Source: Myxosarcina sp. GI1
GTDB lineage: Bacteria > Cyanobacteriota > Cyanobacteriia > Cyanobacteriales > Xenococcaceae
NCBI RefSeq assembly: GCF_000756305.1
Contig: NZ_JRFE01000023.1
Location: 33,222 to 97,221 of the forward strand
Length of the DNA: 64,000 nucleotides
Direction of reading: 5' to 3'
A program made the position numbers and the translations under genes. Each line of letters begins with the position of its first letter. Within the stretch, counting starts at the first letter, position 1. Of the stretch, positions 9,242-18,424 are shown in pieces. The notes beneath the pieces were generated by a model, which was not told the origin of the DNA, did not search any database, and saw nothing but the letters and a program-made list of their open reading frames with translations.

Positions 9242-9448
9242 AAAAATAATAGCACCCAGACAACATAATCGCGTCTGGGTGAGAGTTATTATATACCAGC
9301 TTTTTATATTAGGTAGCTGGCGACTTAAATATATTTGACTAAATTATAAAATTAGATTTTTAAAATTGAAAGTGCTTTGAGATAATTAAGGCTATATTTC
9401 ATTGATTCTTTATCATAAATCTACAAACGATCGCTTTGTCTATAAATA
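9242..9448 (+). repeat. Duplicated intergenic element, copy 1 (hairpin-bearing)
   Basis: About 207 bp, repeated at 9541-9746 with roughly 90% identity. Begins with a perfect 9-bp inverted repeat, CACCCAGAC / GTCTGGGTG with an 11-nt spacer, then a second shorter one, CCAGCT / AGCTGG. The first about 40 bases are identical between copies while most changes fall in the distal 100 bp. It follows the GH13 stop and may serve as a terminator, a small RNA, or be a non-autonomous mobile repeat. Confidence 0.85.
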
Positions 9449-9540
9449 TTTGCGTTTTAAAAGTTGTTTTTGTACGTAATTTAAAAACAAAGCAGAATAA
9501 TTTCATTTATTTGTGGAATTTACTATTGATTTTTTTATTA

Positions 9541-9746
9541 AAAATAATAGCACCCAGACAACATAATCGCGTCTGGGTGAGAATTATTATATACCAGCTT
9601 TTTATATTAGATAGCTGGCGGCTTAAATATATTTGACTAAATTATAAAATTAGATTTTTAAAATTGAAAGTGGTTTCAAGTAATTAAAACTAAATTTCAT
9701 TGTTTCTTTATCAGAAACCTACAAACGATCGCTTTATCTATAAATA
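9541..9746 (+). repeat. Duplicated intergenic element, copy 2 (hairpin-bearing)
   Basis: Second copy of the 9242-9448 element, offset by about 299 bp. Both hairpin stems are kept unchanged: CACCCAGAC / GTCTGGGTG and CCAGCT / AGCTGG. The interval between copies (9449-9540) is AT-rich unique sequence, so the duplication unit is the hairpin element rather than the whole interval. No coding frame with recognisable content in either copy. Confidence 0.85.
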
Positions 9747-9852
9747 CTCGATCTGAAAAAAGCTTTGTTTGGTCGAGCAAATTAAATTTCTGTAATTTCT
9801 TTAGCTAAAATGGGTAGCCTCAATAAACCCCTTAAAAATTAGACAAATAGAG

Positions 9853-10044
9853 ATGTCAATAGAACGTTTGCTTATTCGAGAAAATTGTTTGTTGCTAGTG
9901 TTTCATACTAAAGAAAATAGCTATCAGTATGAAATACTATTTACTAACGGCGCAACAATTGTTTCCAGACAGATTTACTATTCTGAAGTTCAAGCATACA
10001 GGAAAGGGATCGATATGATTGAGTTGGTTCTCGATCGTCAGTAG
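9853..10044 (+). CDS. Small hypothetical protein
   Basis: 63 residues starting ATG 9853 (MSIERLLIRENCLLLVF). The sequence alternates hydrophobic and polar residues in a beta-strand-like pattern and has normal amino acid composition for this genome, which argues for a real small gene. No domain recognised and no strong ribosome-binding site. It ends 9 bp before the stop of the convergent O-methyltransferase gene. Function unknown; it could also be a chance frame. Confidence 0.5.
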   Translation: MSIERLLIRENCLLLVFHTKENSYQYEILFTNGATIVSRQIYYSEVQAYRKGIDMIELVLDRQ

Positions 10045-10053
10045 TTAGTTGTT

Positions 10054-10722
10054 TTAATTCACTTGCTTCATAGCCAGAGTCAAACCATCGGCAATAGGCA
10101 GCATACTAATTTTGACACGTTTATCTTGATGTAGCTGCTGGTTGAATTGTTGTAAGGCGATGGTTCGCTTATCAGTTGGGTTGCGGTCGGCGACACTTCC
10201 CGACCATAATACATTGTCGATCGCGATCGCACCACCTGGACGAATTAACTGCAAGCATCTTTCGTAATAGTTAGGATAGTTTCGCTTATCTGCATCGATA
10301 AAAGCAAAGTCAAAGCTATTCGCCTCTCCTGCTGCAATTAATTTATCGAGAGTTTCTAAAGCTGGCGCAATTCGCAAATCGATTTTATGAGAGACTTCTG
10401 CTTCTTGCCAATATTTACGAGCGATCGCAGTAGTTTTTTCATCAACATCGCAAGCAATAATTTTACCGTCGGGTGGTAACGCTAAGGCTACTGCCAGAGA
10501 ACTATAGCCTGTAAACACCCCAATTTCTAAAGTTTTTTTTGCTCCCATTAACTGTACCAGCAAACTCATAAACTGTCCCTGATCGGGAGAAATTTGCATT
10601 CTATTCATTGGCAGCTTGTCTGTTTCTTGACGCAGCTTGACTAGAACTTCTGGTTCTCGCAGAGATACGGATAGTAAATATTGATATAGTTGGCTATCTA
10701 AACCTAAAATTGTTTTACCCAT
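10054..10722 (-). CDS. Class I SAM-dependent O-methyltransferase (catechol OMT family)
   Basis: 222 residues. SAM-binding motif I is LEIGVFTGYSSLAVALALP, followed by IIACDVDE (acidic ribose-binding residue), the metal-binding FIDADKRNYPNYYE and a second metal/substrate site in AIDNVLWSGSVAD. This is the signature of cation-dependent O-methyltransferases similar to the cyanobacterial SynOMT and plant CCoAOMT, which methylate catechol-type phenols. Cytoplasmic. Full length. The Nudix gene lies just upstream on the same strand across a 88-bp gap of simple repeats. Confidence 0.92.
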   Translation of the reverse strand: MGKTILGLDSQLYQYLLSVSLREPEVLVKLRQETDKLPMNRMQISPDQGQFMSLLVQLMGAKKTLEIGVFTGYSSLAVALALPPDGKIIACDVDEKTTAIARKYWQEAEVSHKIDLRIAPALETLDKLIAAGEANSFDFAFIDADKRNYPNYYERCLQLIRPGGAIAIDNVLWSGSVADRNPTDKRTIALQQFNQQLHQDKRVKISMLPIADGLTLAMKQVN

Positions 10723-10810
10723 TAGTTAGTTATTAGTAGTTAGTGGTTAGTTGTTATTTGTTAGTAGAGGAGAAGAAACGTTAGTAGTCTTACTTCCTAC
10801 TTTCTACTTT

Positions 10811-11254
10811 TTACTTTCTACTTCCTGCATAGTTTGGTCTAATACCATAGTTGCGATAGTGGTAATATTCTTTGATTATGCGATCGTGGTCGAAGCATAG
10901 TTTTGTCGGTATTTCCCATTGATGGAACACGCCGAGATTTTTGGCATCGTCGGCAGCTTCGGGATTTCCCGTCGCAGTAGCAATGAAAACAATAGATAGA
11001 GTATGTTTACGAGGATCGCGATCTGGGGCAGAATAAACTTGAAACTGTTCGATTAATTCTACTGTCAAACTAACTTCTTCTTGTGCCTCTCTAACGGCAG
11101 TAGTTTCGGCTGACTCGCCATAGTCGATAAATCCTCCAGGAATTGCCCAACCGTAAGGAGAATTAAGTCTTTCAATCAGCACAATTGGTCTTGAAGGGCG
11201 ATCGATTAATTCGATAATTATATCTACAGTCGGTGCGGGATTACGATGAGCCAT
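10811..11254 (-). CDS. Nudix hydrolase
   Basis: 147 residues. The Nudix box is present as [14 protein letters not shown] followed by REAQEEVSL, matching GX5EX7REUXEEXGU except that the glycine near the end is Ser. All metal-binding glutamates are kept, so activity is likely. Nudix enzymes cleave nucleoside diphosphates linked to another moiety (ADP-ribose, NADH, oxidised nucleotides); the substrate here is unknown. [10 protein letters not shown] together with the short length resembles ADP-ribose pyrophosphatase/8-oxo-dGTPase-like members. It shares orientation with the downstream O-methyltransferase. Confidence 0.9.
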   Translation of the reverse strand: MAHRNPAPTVDIIIELIDRPSRPIVLIERLNSPYGWAIPGGFIDYGESAETTAVREAQEEVSLTVELIEQFQVYSAPDRDPRKHTLSIVFIATATGNPEAADDAKNLGVFHQWEIPTKLCFDHDRIIKEYYHYRNYGIRPNYAGSRK

Positions 11255-11337
11255 ATTTAGTTAATAATATTCAATTCAATTAGTTTCGGCTGTCGGACAA
11301 TTTTATCTAATGAAAATTTCAACCAGGCAACTTTACC

Positions 11338-12384
11338 ATGTTTGTTTGCGTCTGGGAATCTATAATATTGGCGATTAAATTTTGTAAAATGAGGAAATAT
11401 TTAACTGCTAAGTTGTTAAAAGTTACCGAACCTAACTTGCTTCCTAAGAAAGCAGCGATCGCACCACGTTTATTTATTTCTCTCATTGCTTTTATTGCTA
11501 TTTATAGTGCGCCGATTTTTAATCCACCACATCCTTTATTTAGATCGCTCTTCTTAAAAGACAATTTAGCTGTTGTGAATAACGCTTTAAATAATGTCGA
11601 GTTAATCAAATTACCCACGCCACCTTTTGAACGAGATTCGCCAGGAGAAGTTAATGTTAGATACAGTCCTGTAAATCTCAATGTCGTATCGGTAGAGGGT
11701 AACAATATTACTGACGATCTCGCCTGGTTTGCTAATAATAATTTATCTTTACCTACTTACCAAGTACCAAATCCAAATCGAAATATAGCTGGCAATCTTC
11801 CTGACTATATTCCTCAAACTTTTAACGACAATGTTTTAGTGAAAGCCATTCGCTATCCAACTAAAGAATACCTAATTTATGGCAATAACTATGGCGACGG
11901 TAAATATCTATTTATTTACGATTTAAAAAAACGACAATTTACGGCAGGTTACGACTTCGGCAATTATCTCTTACCCCCAGATTATCCTGTAAGCGATGGC
12001 GATTTTATCGACCAAAGTTTGACTTGGATAGTACCAGAAGATAATATTCTTTATGTTTCTCATCGCCATCGTACATATGCCGAATCTTCTCAGGGAATGA
12101 ATGGCTATTTAACGGCGATCGATCTTAATACCAACAACATACTCTGGCGCAGCAAACCTTTAGTGTGTAATGCCGAAAACTTTGTCATTATCGATCGCGT
12201 TATTATCTGTGGCTATGGTTTTACTGCCGAACCAGATTATTTGTATTTAATTGACAAACAAAATGGCGAAATTTTGCAGCAGATAAATGTTAAAACCGCT
12301 CCCGATTATATTATTCCCAAAGACAATAAGTTATTCGTTCGTACTTACGATACAAATTATGTATTTGAAATTCAGCAGAAATAA
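11338..12384 (+). CDS. Membrane-anchored PQQ-like beta-propeller protein
   Basis: 348 residues from ATG 11338; an alternative ATG at 11389 (MRKYLTAK) would shorten it by 17 residues and still keep the single N-terminal membrane segment (about residues 47-62). The remainder is predicted periplasmic and strand-rich. Its C-terminal half repeats the pattern 'ID-x-N-T-N-x-I-L-W' (GYLTAIDLNTNNILWRSKP, then LYLIDKQNGEILQQINV), typical of PQQ-like propeller blades. Such domains serve as binding scaffolds (BamB-like) or dehydrogenases; no PQQ ligands can be assigned. No informative neighbours. Confidence 0.65.
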   Translation: MFVCVWESIILAIKFCKMRKYLTAKLLKVTEPNLLPKKAAIAPRLFISLIAFIAIYSAPIFNPPHPLFRSLFLKDNLAVVNNALNNVELIKLPTPPFERDSPGEVNVRYSPVNLNVVSVEGNNITDDLAWFANNNLSLPTYQVPNPNRNIAGNLPDYIPQTFNDNVLVKAIRYPTKEYLIYGNNYGDGKYLFIYDLKKRQFTAGYDFGNYLLPPDYPVSDGDFIDQSLTWIVPEDNILYVSHRHRTYAESSQGMNGYLTAIDLNTNNILWRSKPLVCNAENFVIIDRVIICGYGFTAEPDYLYLIDKQNGEILQQINVKTAPDYIIPKDNKLFVRTYDTNYVFEIQQK

Positions 12385-12409
12385 TAACTCTCTATATTTA
12401 GCGATTGCC

Positions 12410-12583
12410 TTATAATGTTTTCATAAAATCTTCAATATCGTTAATAGTTACACTCCATTCTGATATTTTATTTCCTTCTTCGTCTATTATTTCTCTTTCT
12501 GAAAGGCAATCGTATACATGACCTTCATCAAAAAGTCTATTAAATTCTTTAAGAAAAAGTATTTGATTTTGTATTAAATTTGA
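12410..12583 (-). pseudogene. Possible 5'-truncated coding remnant
   Basis: On the minus strand an open frame of about 57 codons ends in DIEDFMKTL before TAA at 12410-12412. It is protein-like (SEREIIDEEGNKISEW) but has no start codon: a TAG lies in frame at 12584-12586 and no ATG/GTG/TTG follows it. It looks like the 3' end of a lost small gene. Family not recognised. Confidence 0.35.
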
Positions 12584-12612
12584 CTATATATTCAATTCTT
12601 TGTTTCTACTGA

Positions 12613-13032
12613 CATGAATAATCAAATTAGTCAAAAACTTAATACTCGTTTGGCAACATTAGCATATTTTAAAAGAGCGATCGCGCCTTTGTGTAACGAA
12701 CAAGCAGAATTACAAGTTAATTAATATTTTAAAAACAGCTTTTTACTTATTACTTTAAATTAAGTAATATCAGGTTTTGAAATTTGCTGAAAACTTAGTG
12801 TCAAGTCAAAAATCAAAAGTTGAGAGTGCAAAATGTGCCATTAGGCAAAACGGACGGCAGACGTTGGAGCGTTTCGGCTACGAACTACACGTCTGCTTCG
12901 GAGACACCTTCTGAAATTGTGACTTGAGGCAAACTCAAGATAACCTCGCGGTTGAAAGCAAGATAAAAAAGACACTTAGACATTAATTTCAATAATCGAT
13001 AATAACTAATATGTCTAGCTACTTTTAAAGAT
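12613..13032. other. Intergenic region with short ORF and inverted repeats
   Basis: A 36-codon frame (MNNQISQK...) at 12614-12724 is the only start-to-stop frame and has no recognisable content. Around 12850-12915 lies a GC-richer patch with the 8-bp inverted repeat GCAGACGT / ACGTCTGC and inner imperfect repeats, resembling a decayed palindromic repeat element. No gene is supported. Confidence 0.45.
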
Positions 13033-13926
13033 TTAATTTATATCATAATTCAATGTAACTAAAACATCATGAAACTCTTTATTAAGTATTTCAATGGTTT
13101 CTGACTTCAATTTTCGACGATGATCGCCAGGTAATACTTGACGCTTATGAGAGTAAATGTTTTCCTGAGAAACATCAAAATTAGCTTCTTGAATAAGATT
13201 ACTAATAGTTTCTGGATCTGCTTTAAAAGGTAAAAACTCTACCACTGCATCCATCCAGTTATGAAAGTCACAAACCATCGATTCATATGTCAAAAATTTT
13301 ACATTCGATCGCCCTACTAATGTTTCAATATAAGCTCTATATTTTTTTGATAGCTCGCCAGCTTTTTGTAAAACATAGTCATCGATATTGTTGGTCTTAA
13401 TCATTTGTCGTTTTTTTAAAAAGTTTTCTTTTAACTTTTCATTAACTGGCATGGAATGACTAAAGCCAAAAGAAAAATATTGTGAAGTAAGAACATCTCT
13501 AGGATCTCGTAAGACAAGTAAAATTTTATAGTTTTCTAAATTAGGAATAAAATCCAAAAATTTACCATATCTCAAAGGACAATAAAAATAACCATGAGGA
13601 ACAAAGGCATTGGAGATCTTGGCGCGCTCATGCTCCTTCGCATCCCAGATTGAAATATTGAGTTTGTTAAGATGCGTTTCTAAATCGATTGTTGTTACTT
13701 GAGTGTTTGCTGTAATTCTTTTCATAACTTCACCCAAATACACAGAAGCGCACTTTGGAGAAGTAAATAACAAAGTACTTTGAACCTCGCTATTTTTTTT
13801 CTTTAAGTTAAAATCTATAAGGCTAATTTCCCGATAATGTTTCTTAATATACGAGTATTCATGATATGTGTCTTTAAGGACGGGAATTCTTGCAATTGAA
13901 TTAATAACTTTTTTCTTAAGTTCCAT
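13033..13926 (-). CDS. Sulfotransferase-domain protein
   Basis: 297 residues. The 5'-phosphosulfate-binding loop appears as LLFTSPKCASVYLGEVM (about residues 52-68) and the 3'-phosphate-binding motif as LLVLRDPRDVLTSQYFSF. The C-terminal part has the family's YESMVCDFHNWMDAVVEFL segment and a basic stretch with HKRQVLPGDHRRKL, typical of the loop that closes over PAPS. Predicted to transfer sulfate from PAPS to a hydroxyl or amine, perhaps on a polysaccharide, glycolipid or small molecule. No signal peptide. No biosynthetic neighbours, so the acceptor is unknown. It is flanked by long non-coding stretches. Confidence 0.85.
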   Translation of the reverse strand: MELKKKVINSIARIPVLKDTYHEYSYIKKHYREISLIDFNLKKKNSEVQSTLLFTSPKCASVYLGEVMKRITANTQVTTIDLETHLNKLNISIWDAKEHERAKISNAFVPHGYFYCPLRYGKFLDFIPNLENYKILLVLRDPRDVLTSQYFSFGFSHSMPVNEKLKENFLKKRQMIKTNNIDDYVLQKAGELSKKYRAYIETLVGRSNVKFLTYESMVCDFHNWMDAVVEFLPFKADPETISNLIQEANFDVSQENIYSHKRQVLPGDHRRKLKSETIEILNKEFHDVLVTLNYDIN

Positions 13927-14284
13927 GACCGCAAAAGTCTACAAATCTGCTCCAAGATATCTTATGTTAAAAAGATTGTCACTAAAAACATATCAAGGCT
14001 GATGGCAACTCATATTTTTTTATACACAGTACTTACGCAAATATGCGATACATACATACTAGAAGACAAGCATTTAACTTTATCTTAAGTTACAAGTAAT
14101 ATTTAGAGTCAGAGCGATCGCACCTTCATAATGTGGGCAAGCAGTTTCGGGGGTAAAAATTATTCGTTATGTTCTAGAAATTGGACAATGCCCACACTAC
14201 TTCTGTACGGACGTTACATGTAACGTTTCTTCTACCTGCTACTTTTTAGTAAGCTTTATAGATGGTGTAAGAAAAAAAAGATAT
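13927..14284. promoter_or_regulatory. Divergent intergenic region upstream of dapL with palindromes
   Basis: Between the divergently transcribed sulfotransferase gene and dapL. It holds a perfect 16-bp palindrome ACGTTACATGTAACGT at 14211-14226, about 58 bp before the dapL ATG, and an 8-bp inverted repeat TGTGGGCA (14141-14148) / TGCCCACA (14189-14196). The palindrome resembles short dispersed repeats common between cyanobacterial genes, so it may not be an operator. Confidence 0.6.
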
Positions 14285-14515
14285 ATGGCAACCATCAACG
14301 ACAACTATCTCAAACTGAAAGCAGGGTACTTATTTCCTGAAATTGCCAGACGAGTCAACGAATTTGTTAAAGATAATCCCGATGCTTCAATTATTAAGCT
14401 GGGTATTGGCGATGTTACCGAACCTTTACCCGAAGCCTGTTGTGAGGCGATAATTAAAGCTACACACGACATGAGCGATCGCGCTACTTTTCACGGCTAT
14501 GGACCCGAACAGGGT
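14285..14515 (+). CDS. dapL: LL-diaminopimelate aminotransferase, exon 1 (codons 1-77)
   Basis: Encodes the N-terminal 77 residues of DapL, starting [20 protein letters not shown] and ending [13 protein letters not shown]. DapL converts tetrahydrodipicolinate to LL-2,6-diaminopimelate in one PLP-dependent step, feeding lysine and peptidoglycan synthesis. The reading frame then enters a group II intron that starts GTGCGACTCG at 14516 and meets a stop at 14528. Joining base 14515 to base 17329 gives GAACAGGGT/TATGTGTGG (EQG/YVW) and continues the DapL sequence without gap. Total 411 residues, the family's normal length. The gene therefore depends on splicing for a full product. Start ATG 14285 gives the conserved family N-terminus. 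Confidence 0.95.
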
Positions 14516-15403
14516 GTGCGACTCGTTTAGTGCGAAAGTACTATTTATAGTATATAAGCACTAGCATGGTATGACTAAATGTTAAGTATTTAATAATTCT
14601 TAACAGGTCAAATAAAACGCTATTTATTACGTTTTTGAACCATGACAACTAAATACTTCGTATAGGTGAGATGTCCCATATTTATATGGTCGCTAAATAC
14701 CAATAAAAGCATAATCATCAAGTCCTATCTCTCAGGTGTTGGAGATGAAAGCATAACCCCTACGGTAGAGAATGGTCATCAATCCGTAAAGCGGGGTTAA
14801 ACGGGGCTATGACTGGTAGTCTGAACTAGTTACCCTCTAGCAAGAATCCTATGGATAGAGCGTTCGCTCGAAGTACCAGAACCATCGTCACGGGTACACG
14901 GCTAAATCAGTACTGATAAGCCATAGCCAAAAGGCGACATTGCAAATTGTTAGTTATATGTACCTTGCATATAACTCAATACCAACAAGCAATCGGTGGA
15001 AAGGTTAAAGTCCCAAGCATCGTGACTTCTAAACAGCCAAATCATGACTGATAGGCTGTAAACAAAAATGTTAAACCTACAAAAAATTACTTTGATACTC
15101 GAGTATATCAAAGTCAACACCAATAGTAGGCGGTGTAAAGACACATCCTAAAGGTTCATACCAACGAAGTATTTGGAACGAGGAAACCCTTCTTACAACT
15201 CTCAAGGAAAGGTCGAACCCCTTGAGTAGTCAACCAAGACGCAATATCTCGGATTTATGAGGTTGTAGAAGGAGTAGGATTCGGCAAGAAGCAAATGCCC
15301 TAACTCGATTCAACGAGTAATGCTAGTGATAGATGGTGTAATGCCAGGGATACGCCCACGTGCCGACTTTAATTAGGTAGGAAAAGAACTAGTAGCAATA
15401 AAT

Positions 15404-17221
15404 ATGTCTAATACACATCCAATACCCAAATTGAATAGTGTGGAATGGAACGAGATTAACTGGCGTAAAGTCGAAAAATCGGTGTTCAAGTTGCAAAAGC
15501 GCATTTTCCAAGCCAGCAAAACTGACAATGTTAGAAAGTTAAGACGGTTACAAAAAACCCTTCTAAACTCTTACTATGCCAAACTATTAGCGGTCAGACG
15601 AATTACCCAAGATAACAGTGGCAAGAAGACAGCAGGTGTTGACGGAGTAAAATCAATAACCCCCAAGCAACGCCTCAACCTTGTCCAATCAATGAAGTTG
15701 AGCAAAAAATCCAAATCGGTCAGACGAGTATGGATTCCTAAAGCCAACGGAAAAGAACGACCTCTTGGAATCCCAGTAATGCACGATAGAGCAGTCCAAG
15801 CTCTAGTTAAGGCAGCACTAGAACCAGAATGGGAGGCAAAATTCGAGCCAAATAGCTACGGATTCCGACCAGGAAAAAGCTGCCATGATGCTATTCAAAG
15901 CATCTTCAACCAAATTAGGTATAAAACTAAATTTGTACTAGATGCCGATATTAGTAAGTGCTTTGACCGCATAAATCACACCAAACTTCTAAAAAAGGTA
16001 AACACCTTTCCAAAAATAAGAGGACAAATTAGGGCATGGCTAAAAGCGGGAATTCTAGACAACGGGAAAATTATATTCCCTGAAACTGGAAGCCCCCAAG
16101 GTGGAGTTATTAGCCCACTATTAGCCAACATCGCCTTACACGGAATGGAACAAGAAGTAAAAGAATACGCCGCTACTTGGAAGGGGAACAAACGGGATAA
16201 TATGGATTCCTTATCCCTTATCAGATACGCGGATGATTTTCTGATACTGCACAAAGACCTGAACGTAGTCCAGACTTGCAGAAGGATATTAGAAGAATGG
16301 CTGTCCGACATCGGATTAGAACTAAACCAAGAAAAAACCAAAATTAAGCATACTCTTAACGAATATGAGAGAGAAAAACCAGGGTTCGATTTCTTAGGGT
16401 TCAACATCAGACAATACCCAGTTGGTAAACACCAATCAGGTAAGGACACAACAGGCAAAAAGTTAGGATTCAAAACGATAATCAAACCATCAAAAGAAAA
16501 AGTCACCAAACACTACCGCAAACTAGCAGATATAGTGGATGCCCATAAAGCTTCTCCACAACACGTACTAATTTTAAAATTAGCCCCTATTATTAGAGGA
16601 TGGTGTAACTACTACAAAACGGTATGTTCCAAAGACATTTTCGCCAAAGTATACAGTTTATTATTCCGTAAACTACTAAGATGGGGAATTCGCAGACATC
16701 CTAACAAACCAAAGAGCTACAGCATAAATAAATACTGGACTAGTAATAAATTGGACAACTGGACATTCGGATGCAGCAAGGAAGGAATTAAATACGTTCT
16801 CCCTCAGCATCGAAATACAGCTATTACTCGTTATACAAAAGTCAAAGGTGATGCTAGCCCCTACGATGGAAACTCAACGTATTGGGCAACGAGAATGGGT
16901 AAACACCCAGAAATCAAAGCCTCACTAGCAAGACTACTTAAAAAGCAAAAGGGTAAATGCAACCACTGTGGATTAACTTTCAAACCTGAAGATAGAATCG
17001 AACGCGACCATATTACCGCCACTAAAGCTGGTGGTAAAAATATAATCGATAATATACAGGTATTACACAAACACTGTCACGATGTGAAGACTAAAAAGGA
17101 TTTACAGGCAATTAAACGTCATAAAATCCGCAAAGGATGGAACAAAGTCTATAAACAATTTCAAGAACAATTTGACAAGACAGATTGGATTTGGAGTGAA
17201 GACTTACCTACCTTAGTCTGA
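15404..17221 (+). CDS. Group II intron reverse transcriptase/maturase with HNH endonuclease
   Basis: 605 residues, complete. Reverse-transcriptase blocks in order: GKKTAGVDGV (RT0), RRVWIPKANGKERPLGIP, EPNSYGFRPGKSCHDAI, DADISKCFDRINH, GSPQGGVISPLLANIAL, and the active-site YADD in LIRYADDFLILH. The maturase X domain follows (APIIRGWCNYYKTV). The C-terminus is an HNH endonuclease with CNHCG, ERDHI and LHKHCHDVKTKKD, giving two Zn-binding Cys/His pairs. It is required for splicing and retrohoming of its host intron. Start ATG 15404 lies in intron domain IV; the stop is 32 bp before domain V. Confidence 0.96.
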   Translation: MSNTHPIPKLNSVEWNEINWRKVEKSVFKLQKRIFQASKTDNVRKLRRLQKTLLNSYYAKLLAVRRITQDNSGKKTAGVDGVKSITPKQRLNLVQSMKLSKKSKSVRRVWIPKANGKERPLGIPVMHDRAVQALVKAALEPEWEAKFEPNSYGFRPGKSCHDAIQSIFNQIRYKTKFVLDADISKCFDRINHTKLLKKVNTFPKIRGQIRAWLKAGILDNGKIIFPETGSPQGGVISPLLANIALHGMEQEVKEYAATWKGNKRDNMDSLSLIRYADDFLILHKDLNVVQTCRRILEEWLSDIGLELNQEKTKIKHTLNEYEREKPGFDFLGFNIRQYPVGKHQSGKDTTGKKLGFKTIIKPSKEKVTKHYRKLADIVDAHKASPQHVLILKLAPIIRGWCNYYKTVCSKDIFAKVYSLLFRKLLRWGIRRHPNKPKSYSINKYWTSNKLDNWTFGCSKEGIKYVLPQHRNTAITRYTKVKGDASPYDGNSTYWATRMGKHPEIKASLARLLKKQKGKCNHCGLTFKPEDRIERDHITATKAGGKNIIDNIQVLHKHCHDVKTKKDLQAIKRHKIRKGWNKVYKQFQEQFDKTDWIWSEDLPTLV

Positions 17222-17253
17222 ATGGTACACATAACAAGTGCCTAATTAGAGAG

Positions 17254-17288
17254 GAGCCGTATGAGATGAAAATCTCACGTACGGTTCT
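17254..17288 (+). ncRNA. Group II intron domain V of the dapL intron
   Basis: 35-nt hairpin: 5' strand GAGCCGTATGAG, tetraloop region around GAAA, 3' strand CTCACGTACGGTTCT with the two-base bulge. It contains the AGC catalytic triad near the 5' end. This matches the consensus domain V of bacterial group II introns almost base for base and confirms that the ribozyme core is intact. Confidence 0.95.
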
Positions 17289-17328
17289 GAAGACGAGTCG
17301 CTTCGGTGACGAAGTGGCTTAGTTTAAC

Positions 17329-18333
17329 TATGTGTGGTTGCGAGACAAAATTGCCCAACACGATTTTCAAGCGCGGGGTTGCGAGATAAATCCAGCAGAA
17401 ATCTTTATCTCTGACGGTTCTAAATGCGACTGTGGTAACATTCTCGATATTTTTGGCAAAGATAATACTATTGCCGTAACCGACCCCGTATATCCCGTGT
17501 ATGTCGATACCAACGTCATGGCGGGGCATACAGGAGAAGTAAACGATAAGGGTGAATATGAAGGTTTAGTCTATCTACCTATTACTGCCGAAAATAACTT
17601 TACAGCAGAAATACCCAACCGCAAGGTAGATTTAATCTATCTTTGTTTTCCCAATAACCCCACTGGAGCGACGGCTACTAAAGAACATTTGCAAGCCTGG
17701 GTAGATTATGCCAGAGAACACGGCTCTTTAATTTTGTTCGATGCGGCTTACGAAGCCTTTATCACCGATCCCAATTTGCCTCATTCAATTTATGAACTAG
17801 AAGGTGCTAAAGATTGCGCGATTGAATTTCGCTCTTTTTCTAAAAATGCTGGATTTACAGGTACGCGCTGTGCTTTGACAGTCGTTCCTACCGAACTAAC
17901 TGGTAAAGCTAGCGATGGTTCTGATGTCAAACTGTGGCAATTGTGGAATCGCCGTCAAGCTACTAAGTTTAACGGTGTATCTTACATCATTCAGCGTGGT
18001 GCGGAAGCAGTTTATTCGGAAGCAGGTCAAAAACAGACTAAAGAATTAGTTCAGTTCTATTTGGAAAATGCCAAAATTATTCGCGAACAGCTAACCGCAG
18101 CAGGAATTAAAGTTTATGGCGGGACTAATGCACCTTATGTATGGGTAAAAACTCCCAACGAACTTTCTAGCTGGGACTTCTTTGACAAGCTGTTACACAC
18201 CTGTAATGTTGTCGGTACTCCAGGTTCTGGTTTTGGTGCTGCTGGTGAAGGATATTTTCGGATTTCTGCTTTCAATAGTCGTGACAATGTCAATGAGGCA
18301 ATGAAGCGAATTACCAAAAACTTTAAGGTTTAA
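17329..18333 (+). CDS. dapL: LL-diaminopimelate aminotransferase, exon 2 (codons 78-411)
   Basis: Encodes the remaining 334 residues: [34 protein letters not shown], the Asn/Tyr PLP contacts in CFPNNPTG, and the PLP-binding lysine in [12 protein letters not shown], typical of DapL. C-terminal [20 protein letters not shown] completes the fold-type I aminotransferase. Taken alone this exon has no start codon at its 5' end, so it is not an independent gene. A hairpin made of two HIP1-like stems (18348-18378) lies just downstream, and a second, opposite-strand group II intron begins (its 3' end) at 18386. Confidence 0.95.
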   Translation, partial: YVWLRDKIAQHDFQARGCEINPAEIFISDGSKCDCGNILDIFGKDNTIAVTDPVYPVYVDTNVMAGHTGEVNDKGEYEGLVYLPITAENNFTAEIPNRKVDLIYLCFPNNPTGATATKEHLQAWVDYAREHGSLILFDAAYEAFITDPNLPHSIYELEGAKDCAIEFRSFSKNAGFTGTRCALTVVPTELTGKASDGSDVKLWQLWNRRQATKFNGVSYIIQRGAEAVYSEAGQKQTKELVQFYLENAKIIREQLTAAGIKVYGGTNAPYVWVKTPNELSSWDFFDKLLHTCNVVGTPGSGFGAAGEGYFRISAFNSRDNVNEAMKRITKNFKV

Positions 18334-18347
18334 TTCTGGCTAACAGT

Positions 18348-18378
18348 AGCGATCGCCAACTATTTTAGCGCGATCGCT
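18348..18378 (+). terminator. Hairpin after dapL (HIP1-derived inverted repeat)
   Basis: AGCGATCGC at 18348-18356 and GCGATCGCT at 18370-18378 are complementary 9-mers with a 13-nt spacer, 14 nt after the dapL stop. There is no U-run, so termination is uncertain. Both arms contain HIP1 cores. Confidence 0.4.
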
Positions 18379-18424
18379 CCTAGTTGTTATCTAAGCTAGA
18401 GAGTCGCCTCTCTAACTCGACTAC

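Larger units (their letters stand above)
14516..17328 (+). mobile_element. Group II intron inserted in dapL, same strand
   Basis: 2813 bp. The 5' end GTGCG matches GUGYG and the 3' end ...TTTAAC matches the AY rule. Catalytic domain V lies at 17254-17288: GAGCCGTATGAG, GAAA loop region, CTCACGTACGGTTCT, with the AGC triad in GAGC. Domain VI follows to 17328. Domains I-III occupy about 14516-15400 and the maturase gene sits in domain IV. Boundaries were set by restoring the dapL frame and agree with the consensus ends. Family resembles cyanobacterial/chloroplast-like (CL) introns. Confidence 0.95.

Noticed and set aside
9436-9636. 66-codon plus-strand frame
   Set aside because: It lies mostly within the second copy of the duplicated hairpin element; only AT-rich translation, no domain.
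17332-18333. Separate, independent aminotransferase gene starting at 17332
   Set aside because: It lacks the N-terminal 77 residues of DapL, which lie before the intron; the ORF begins inside exon 2.
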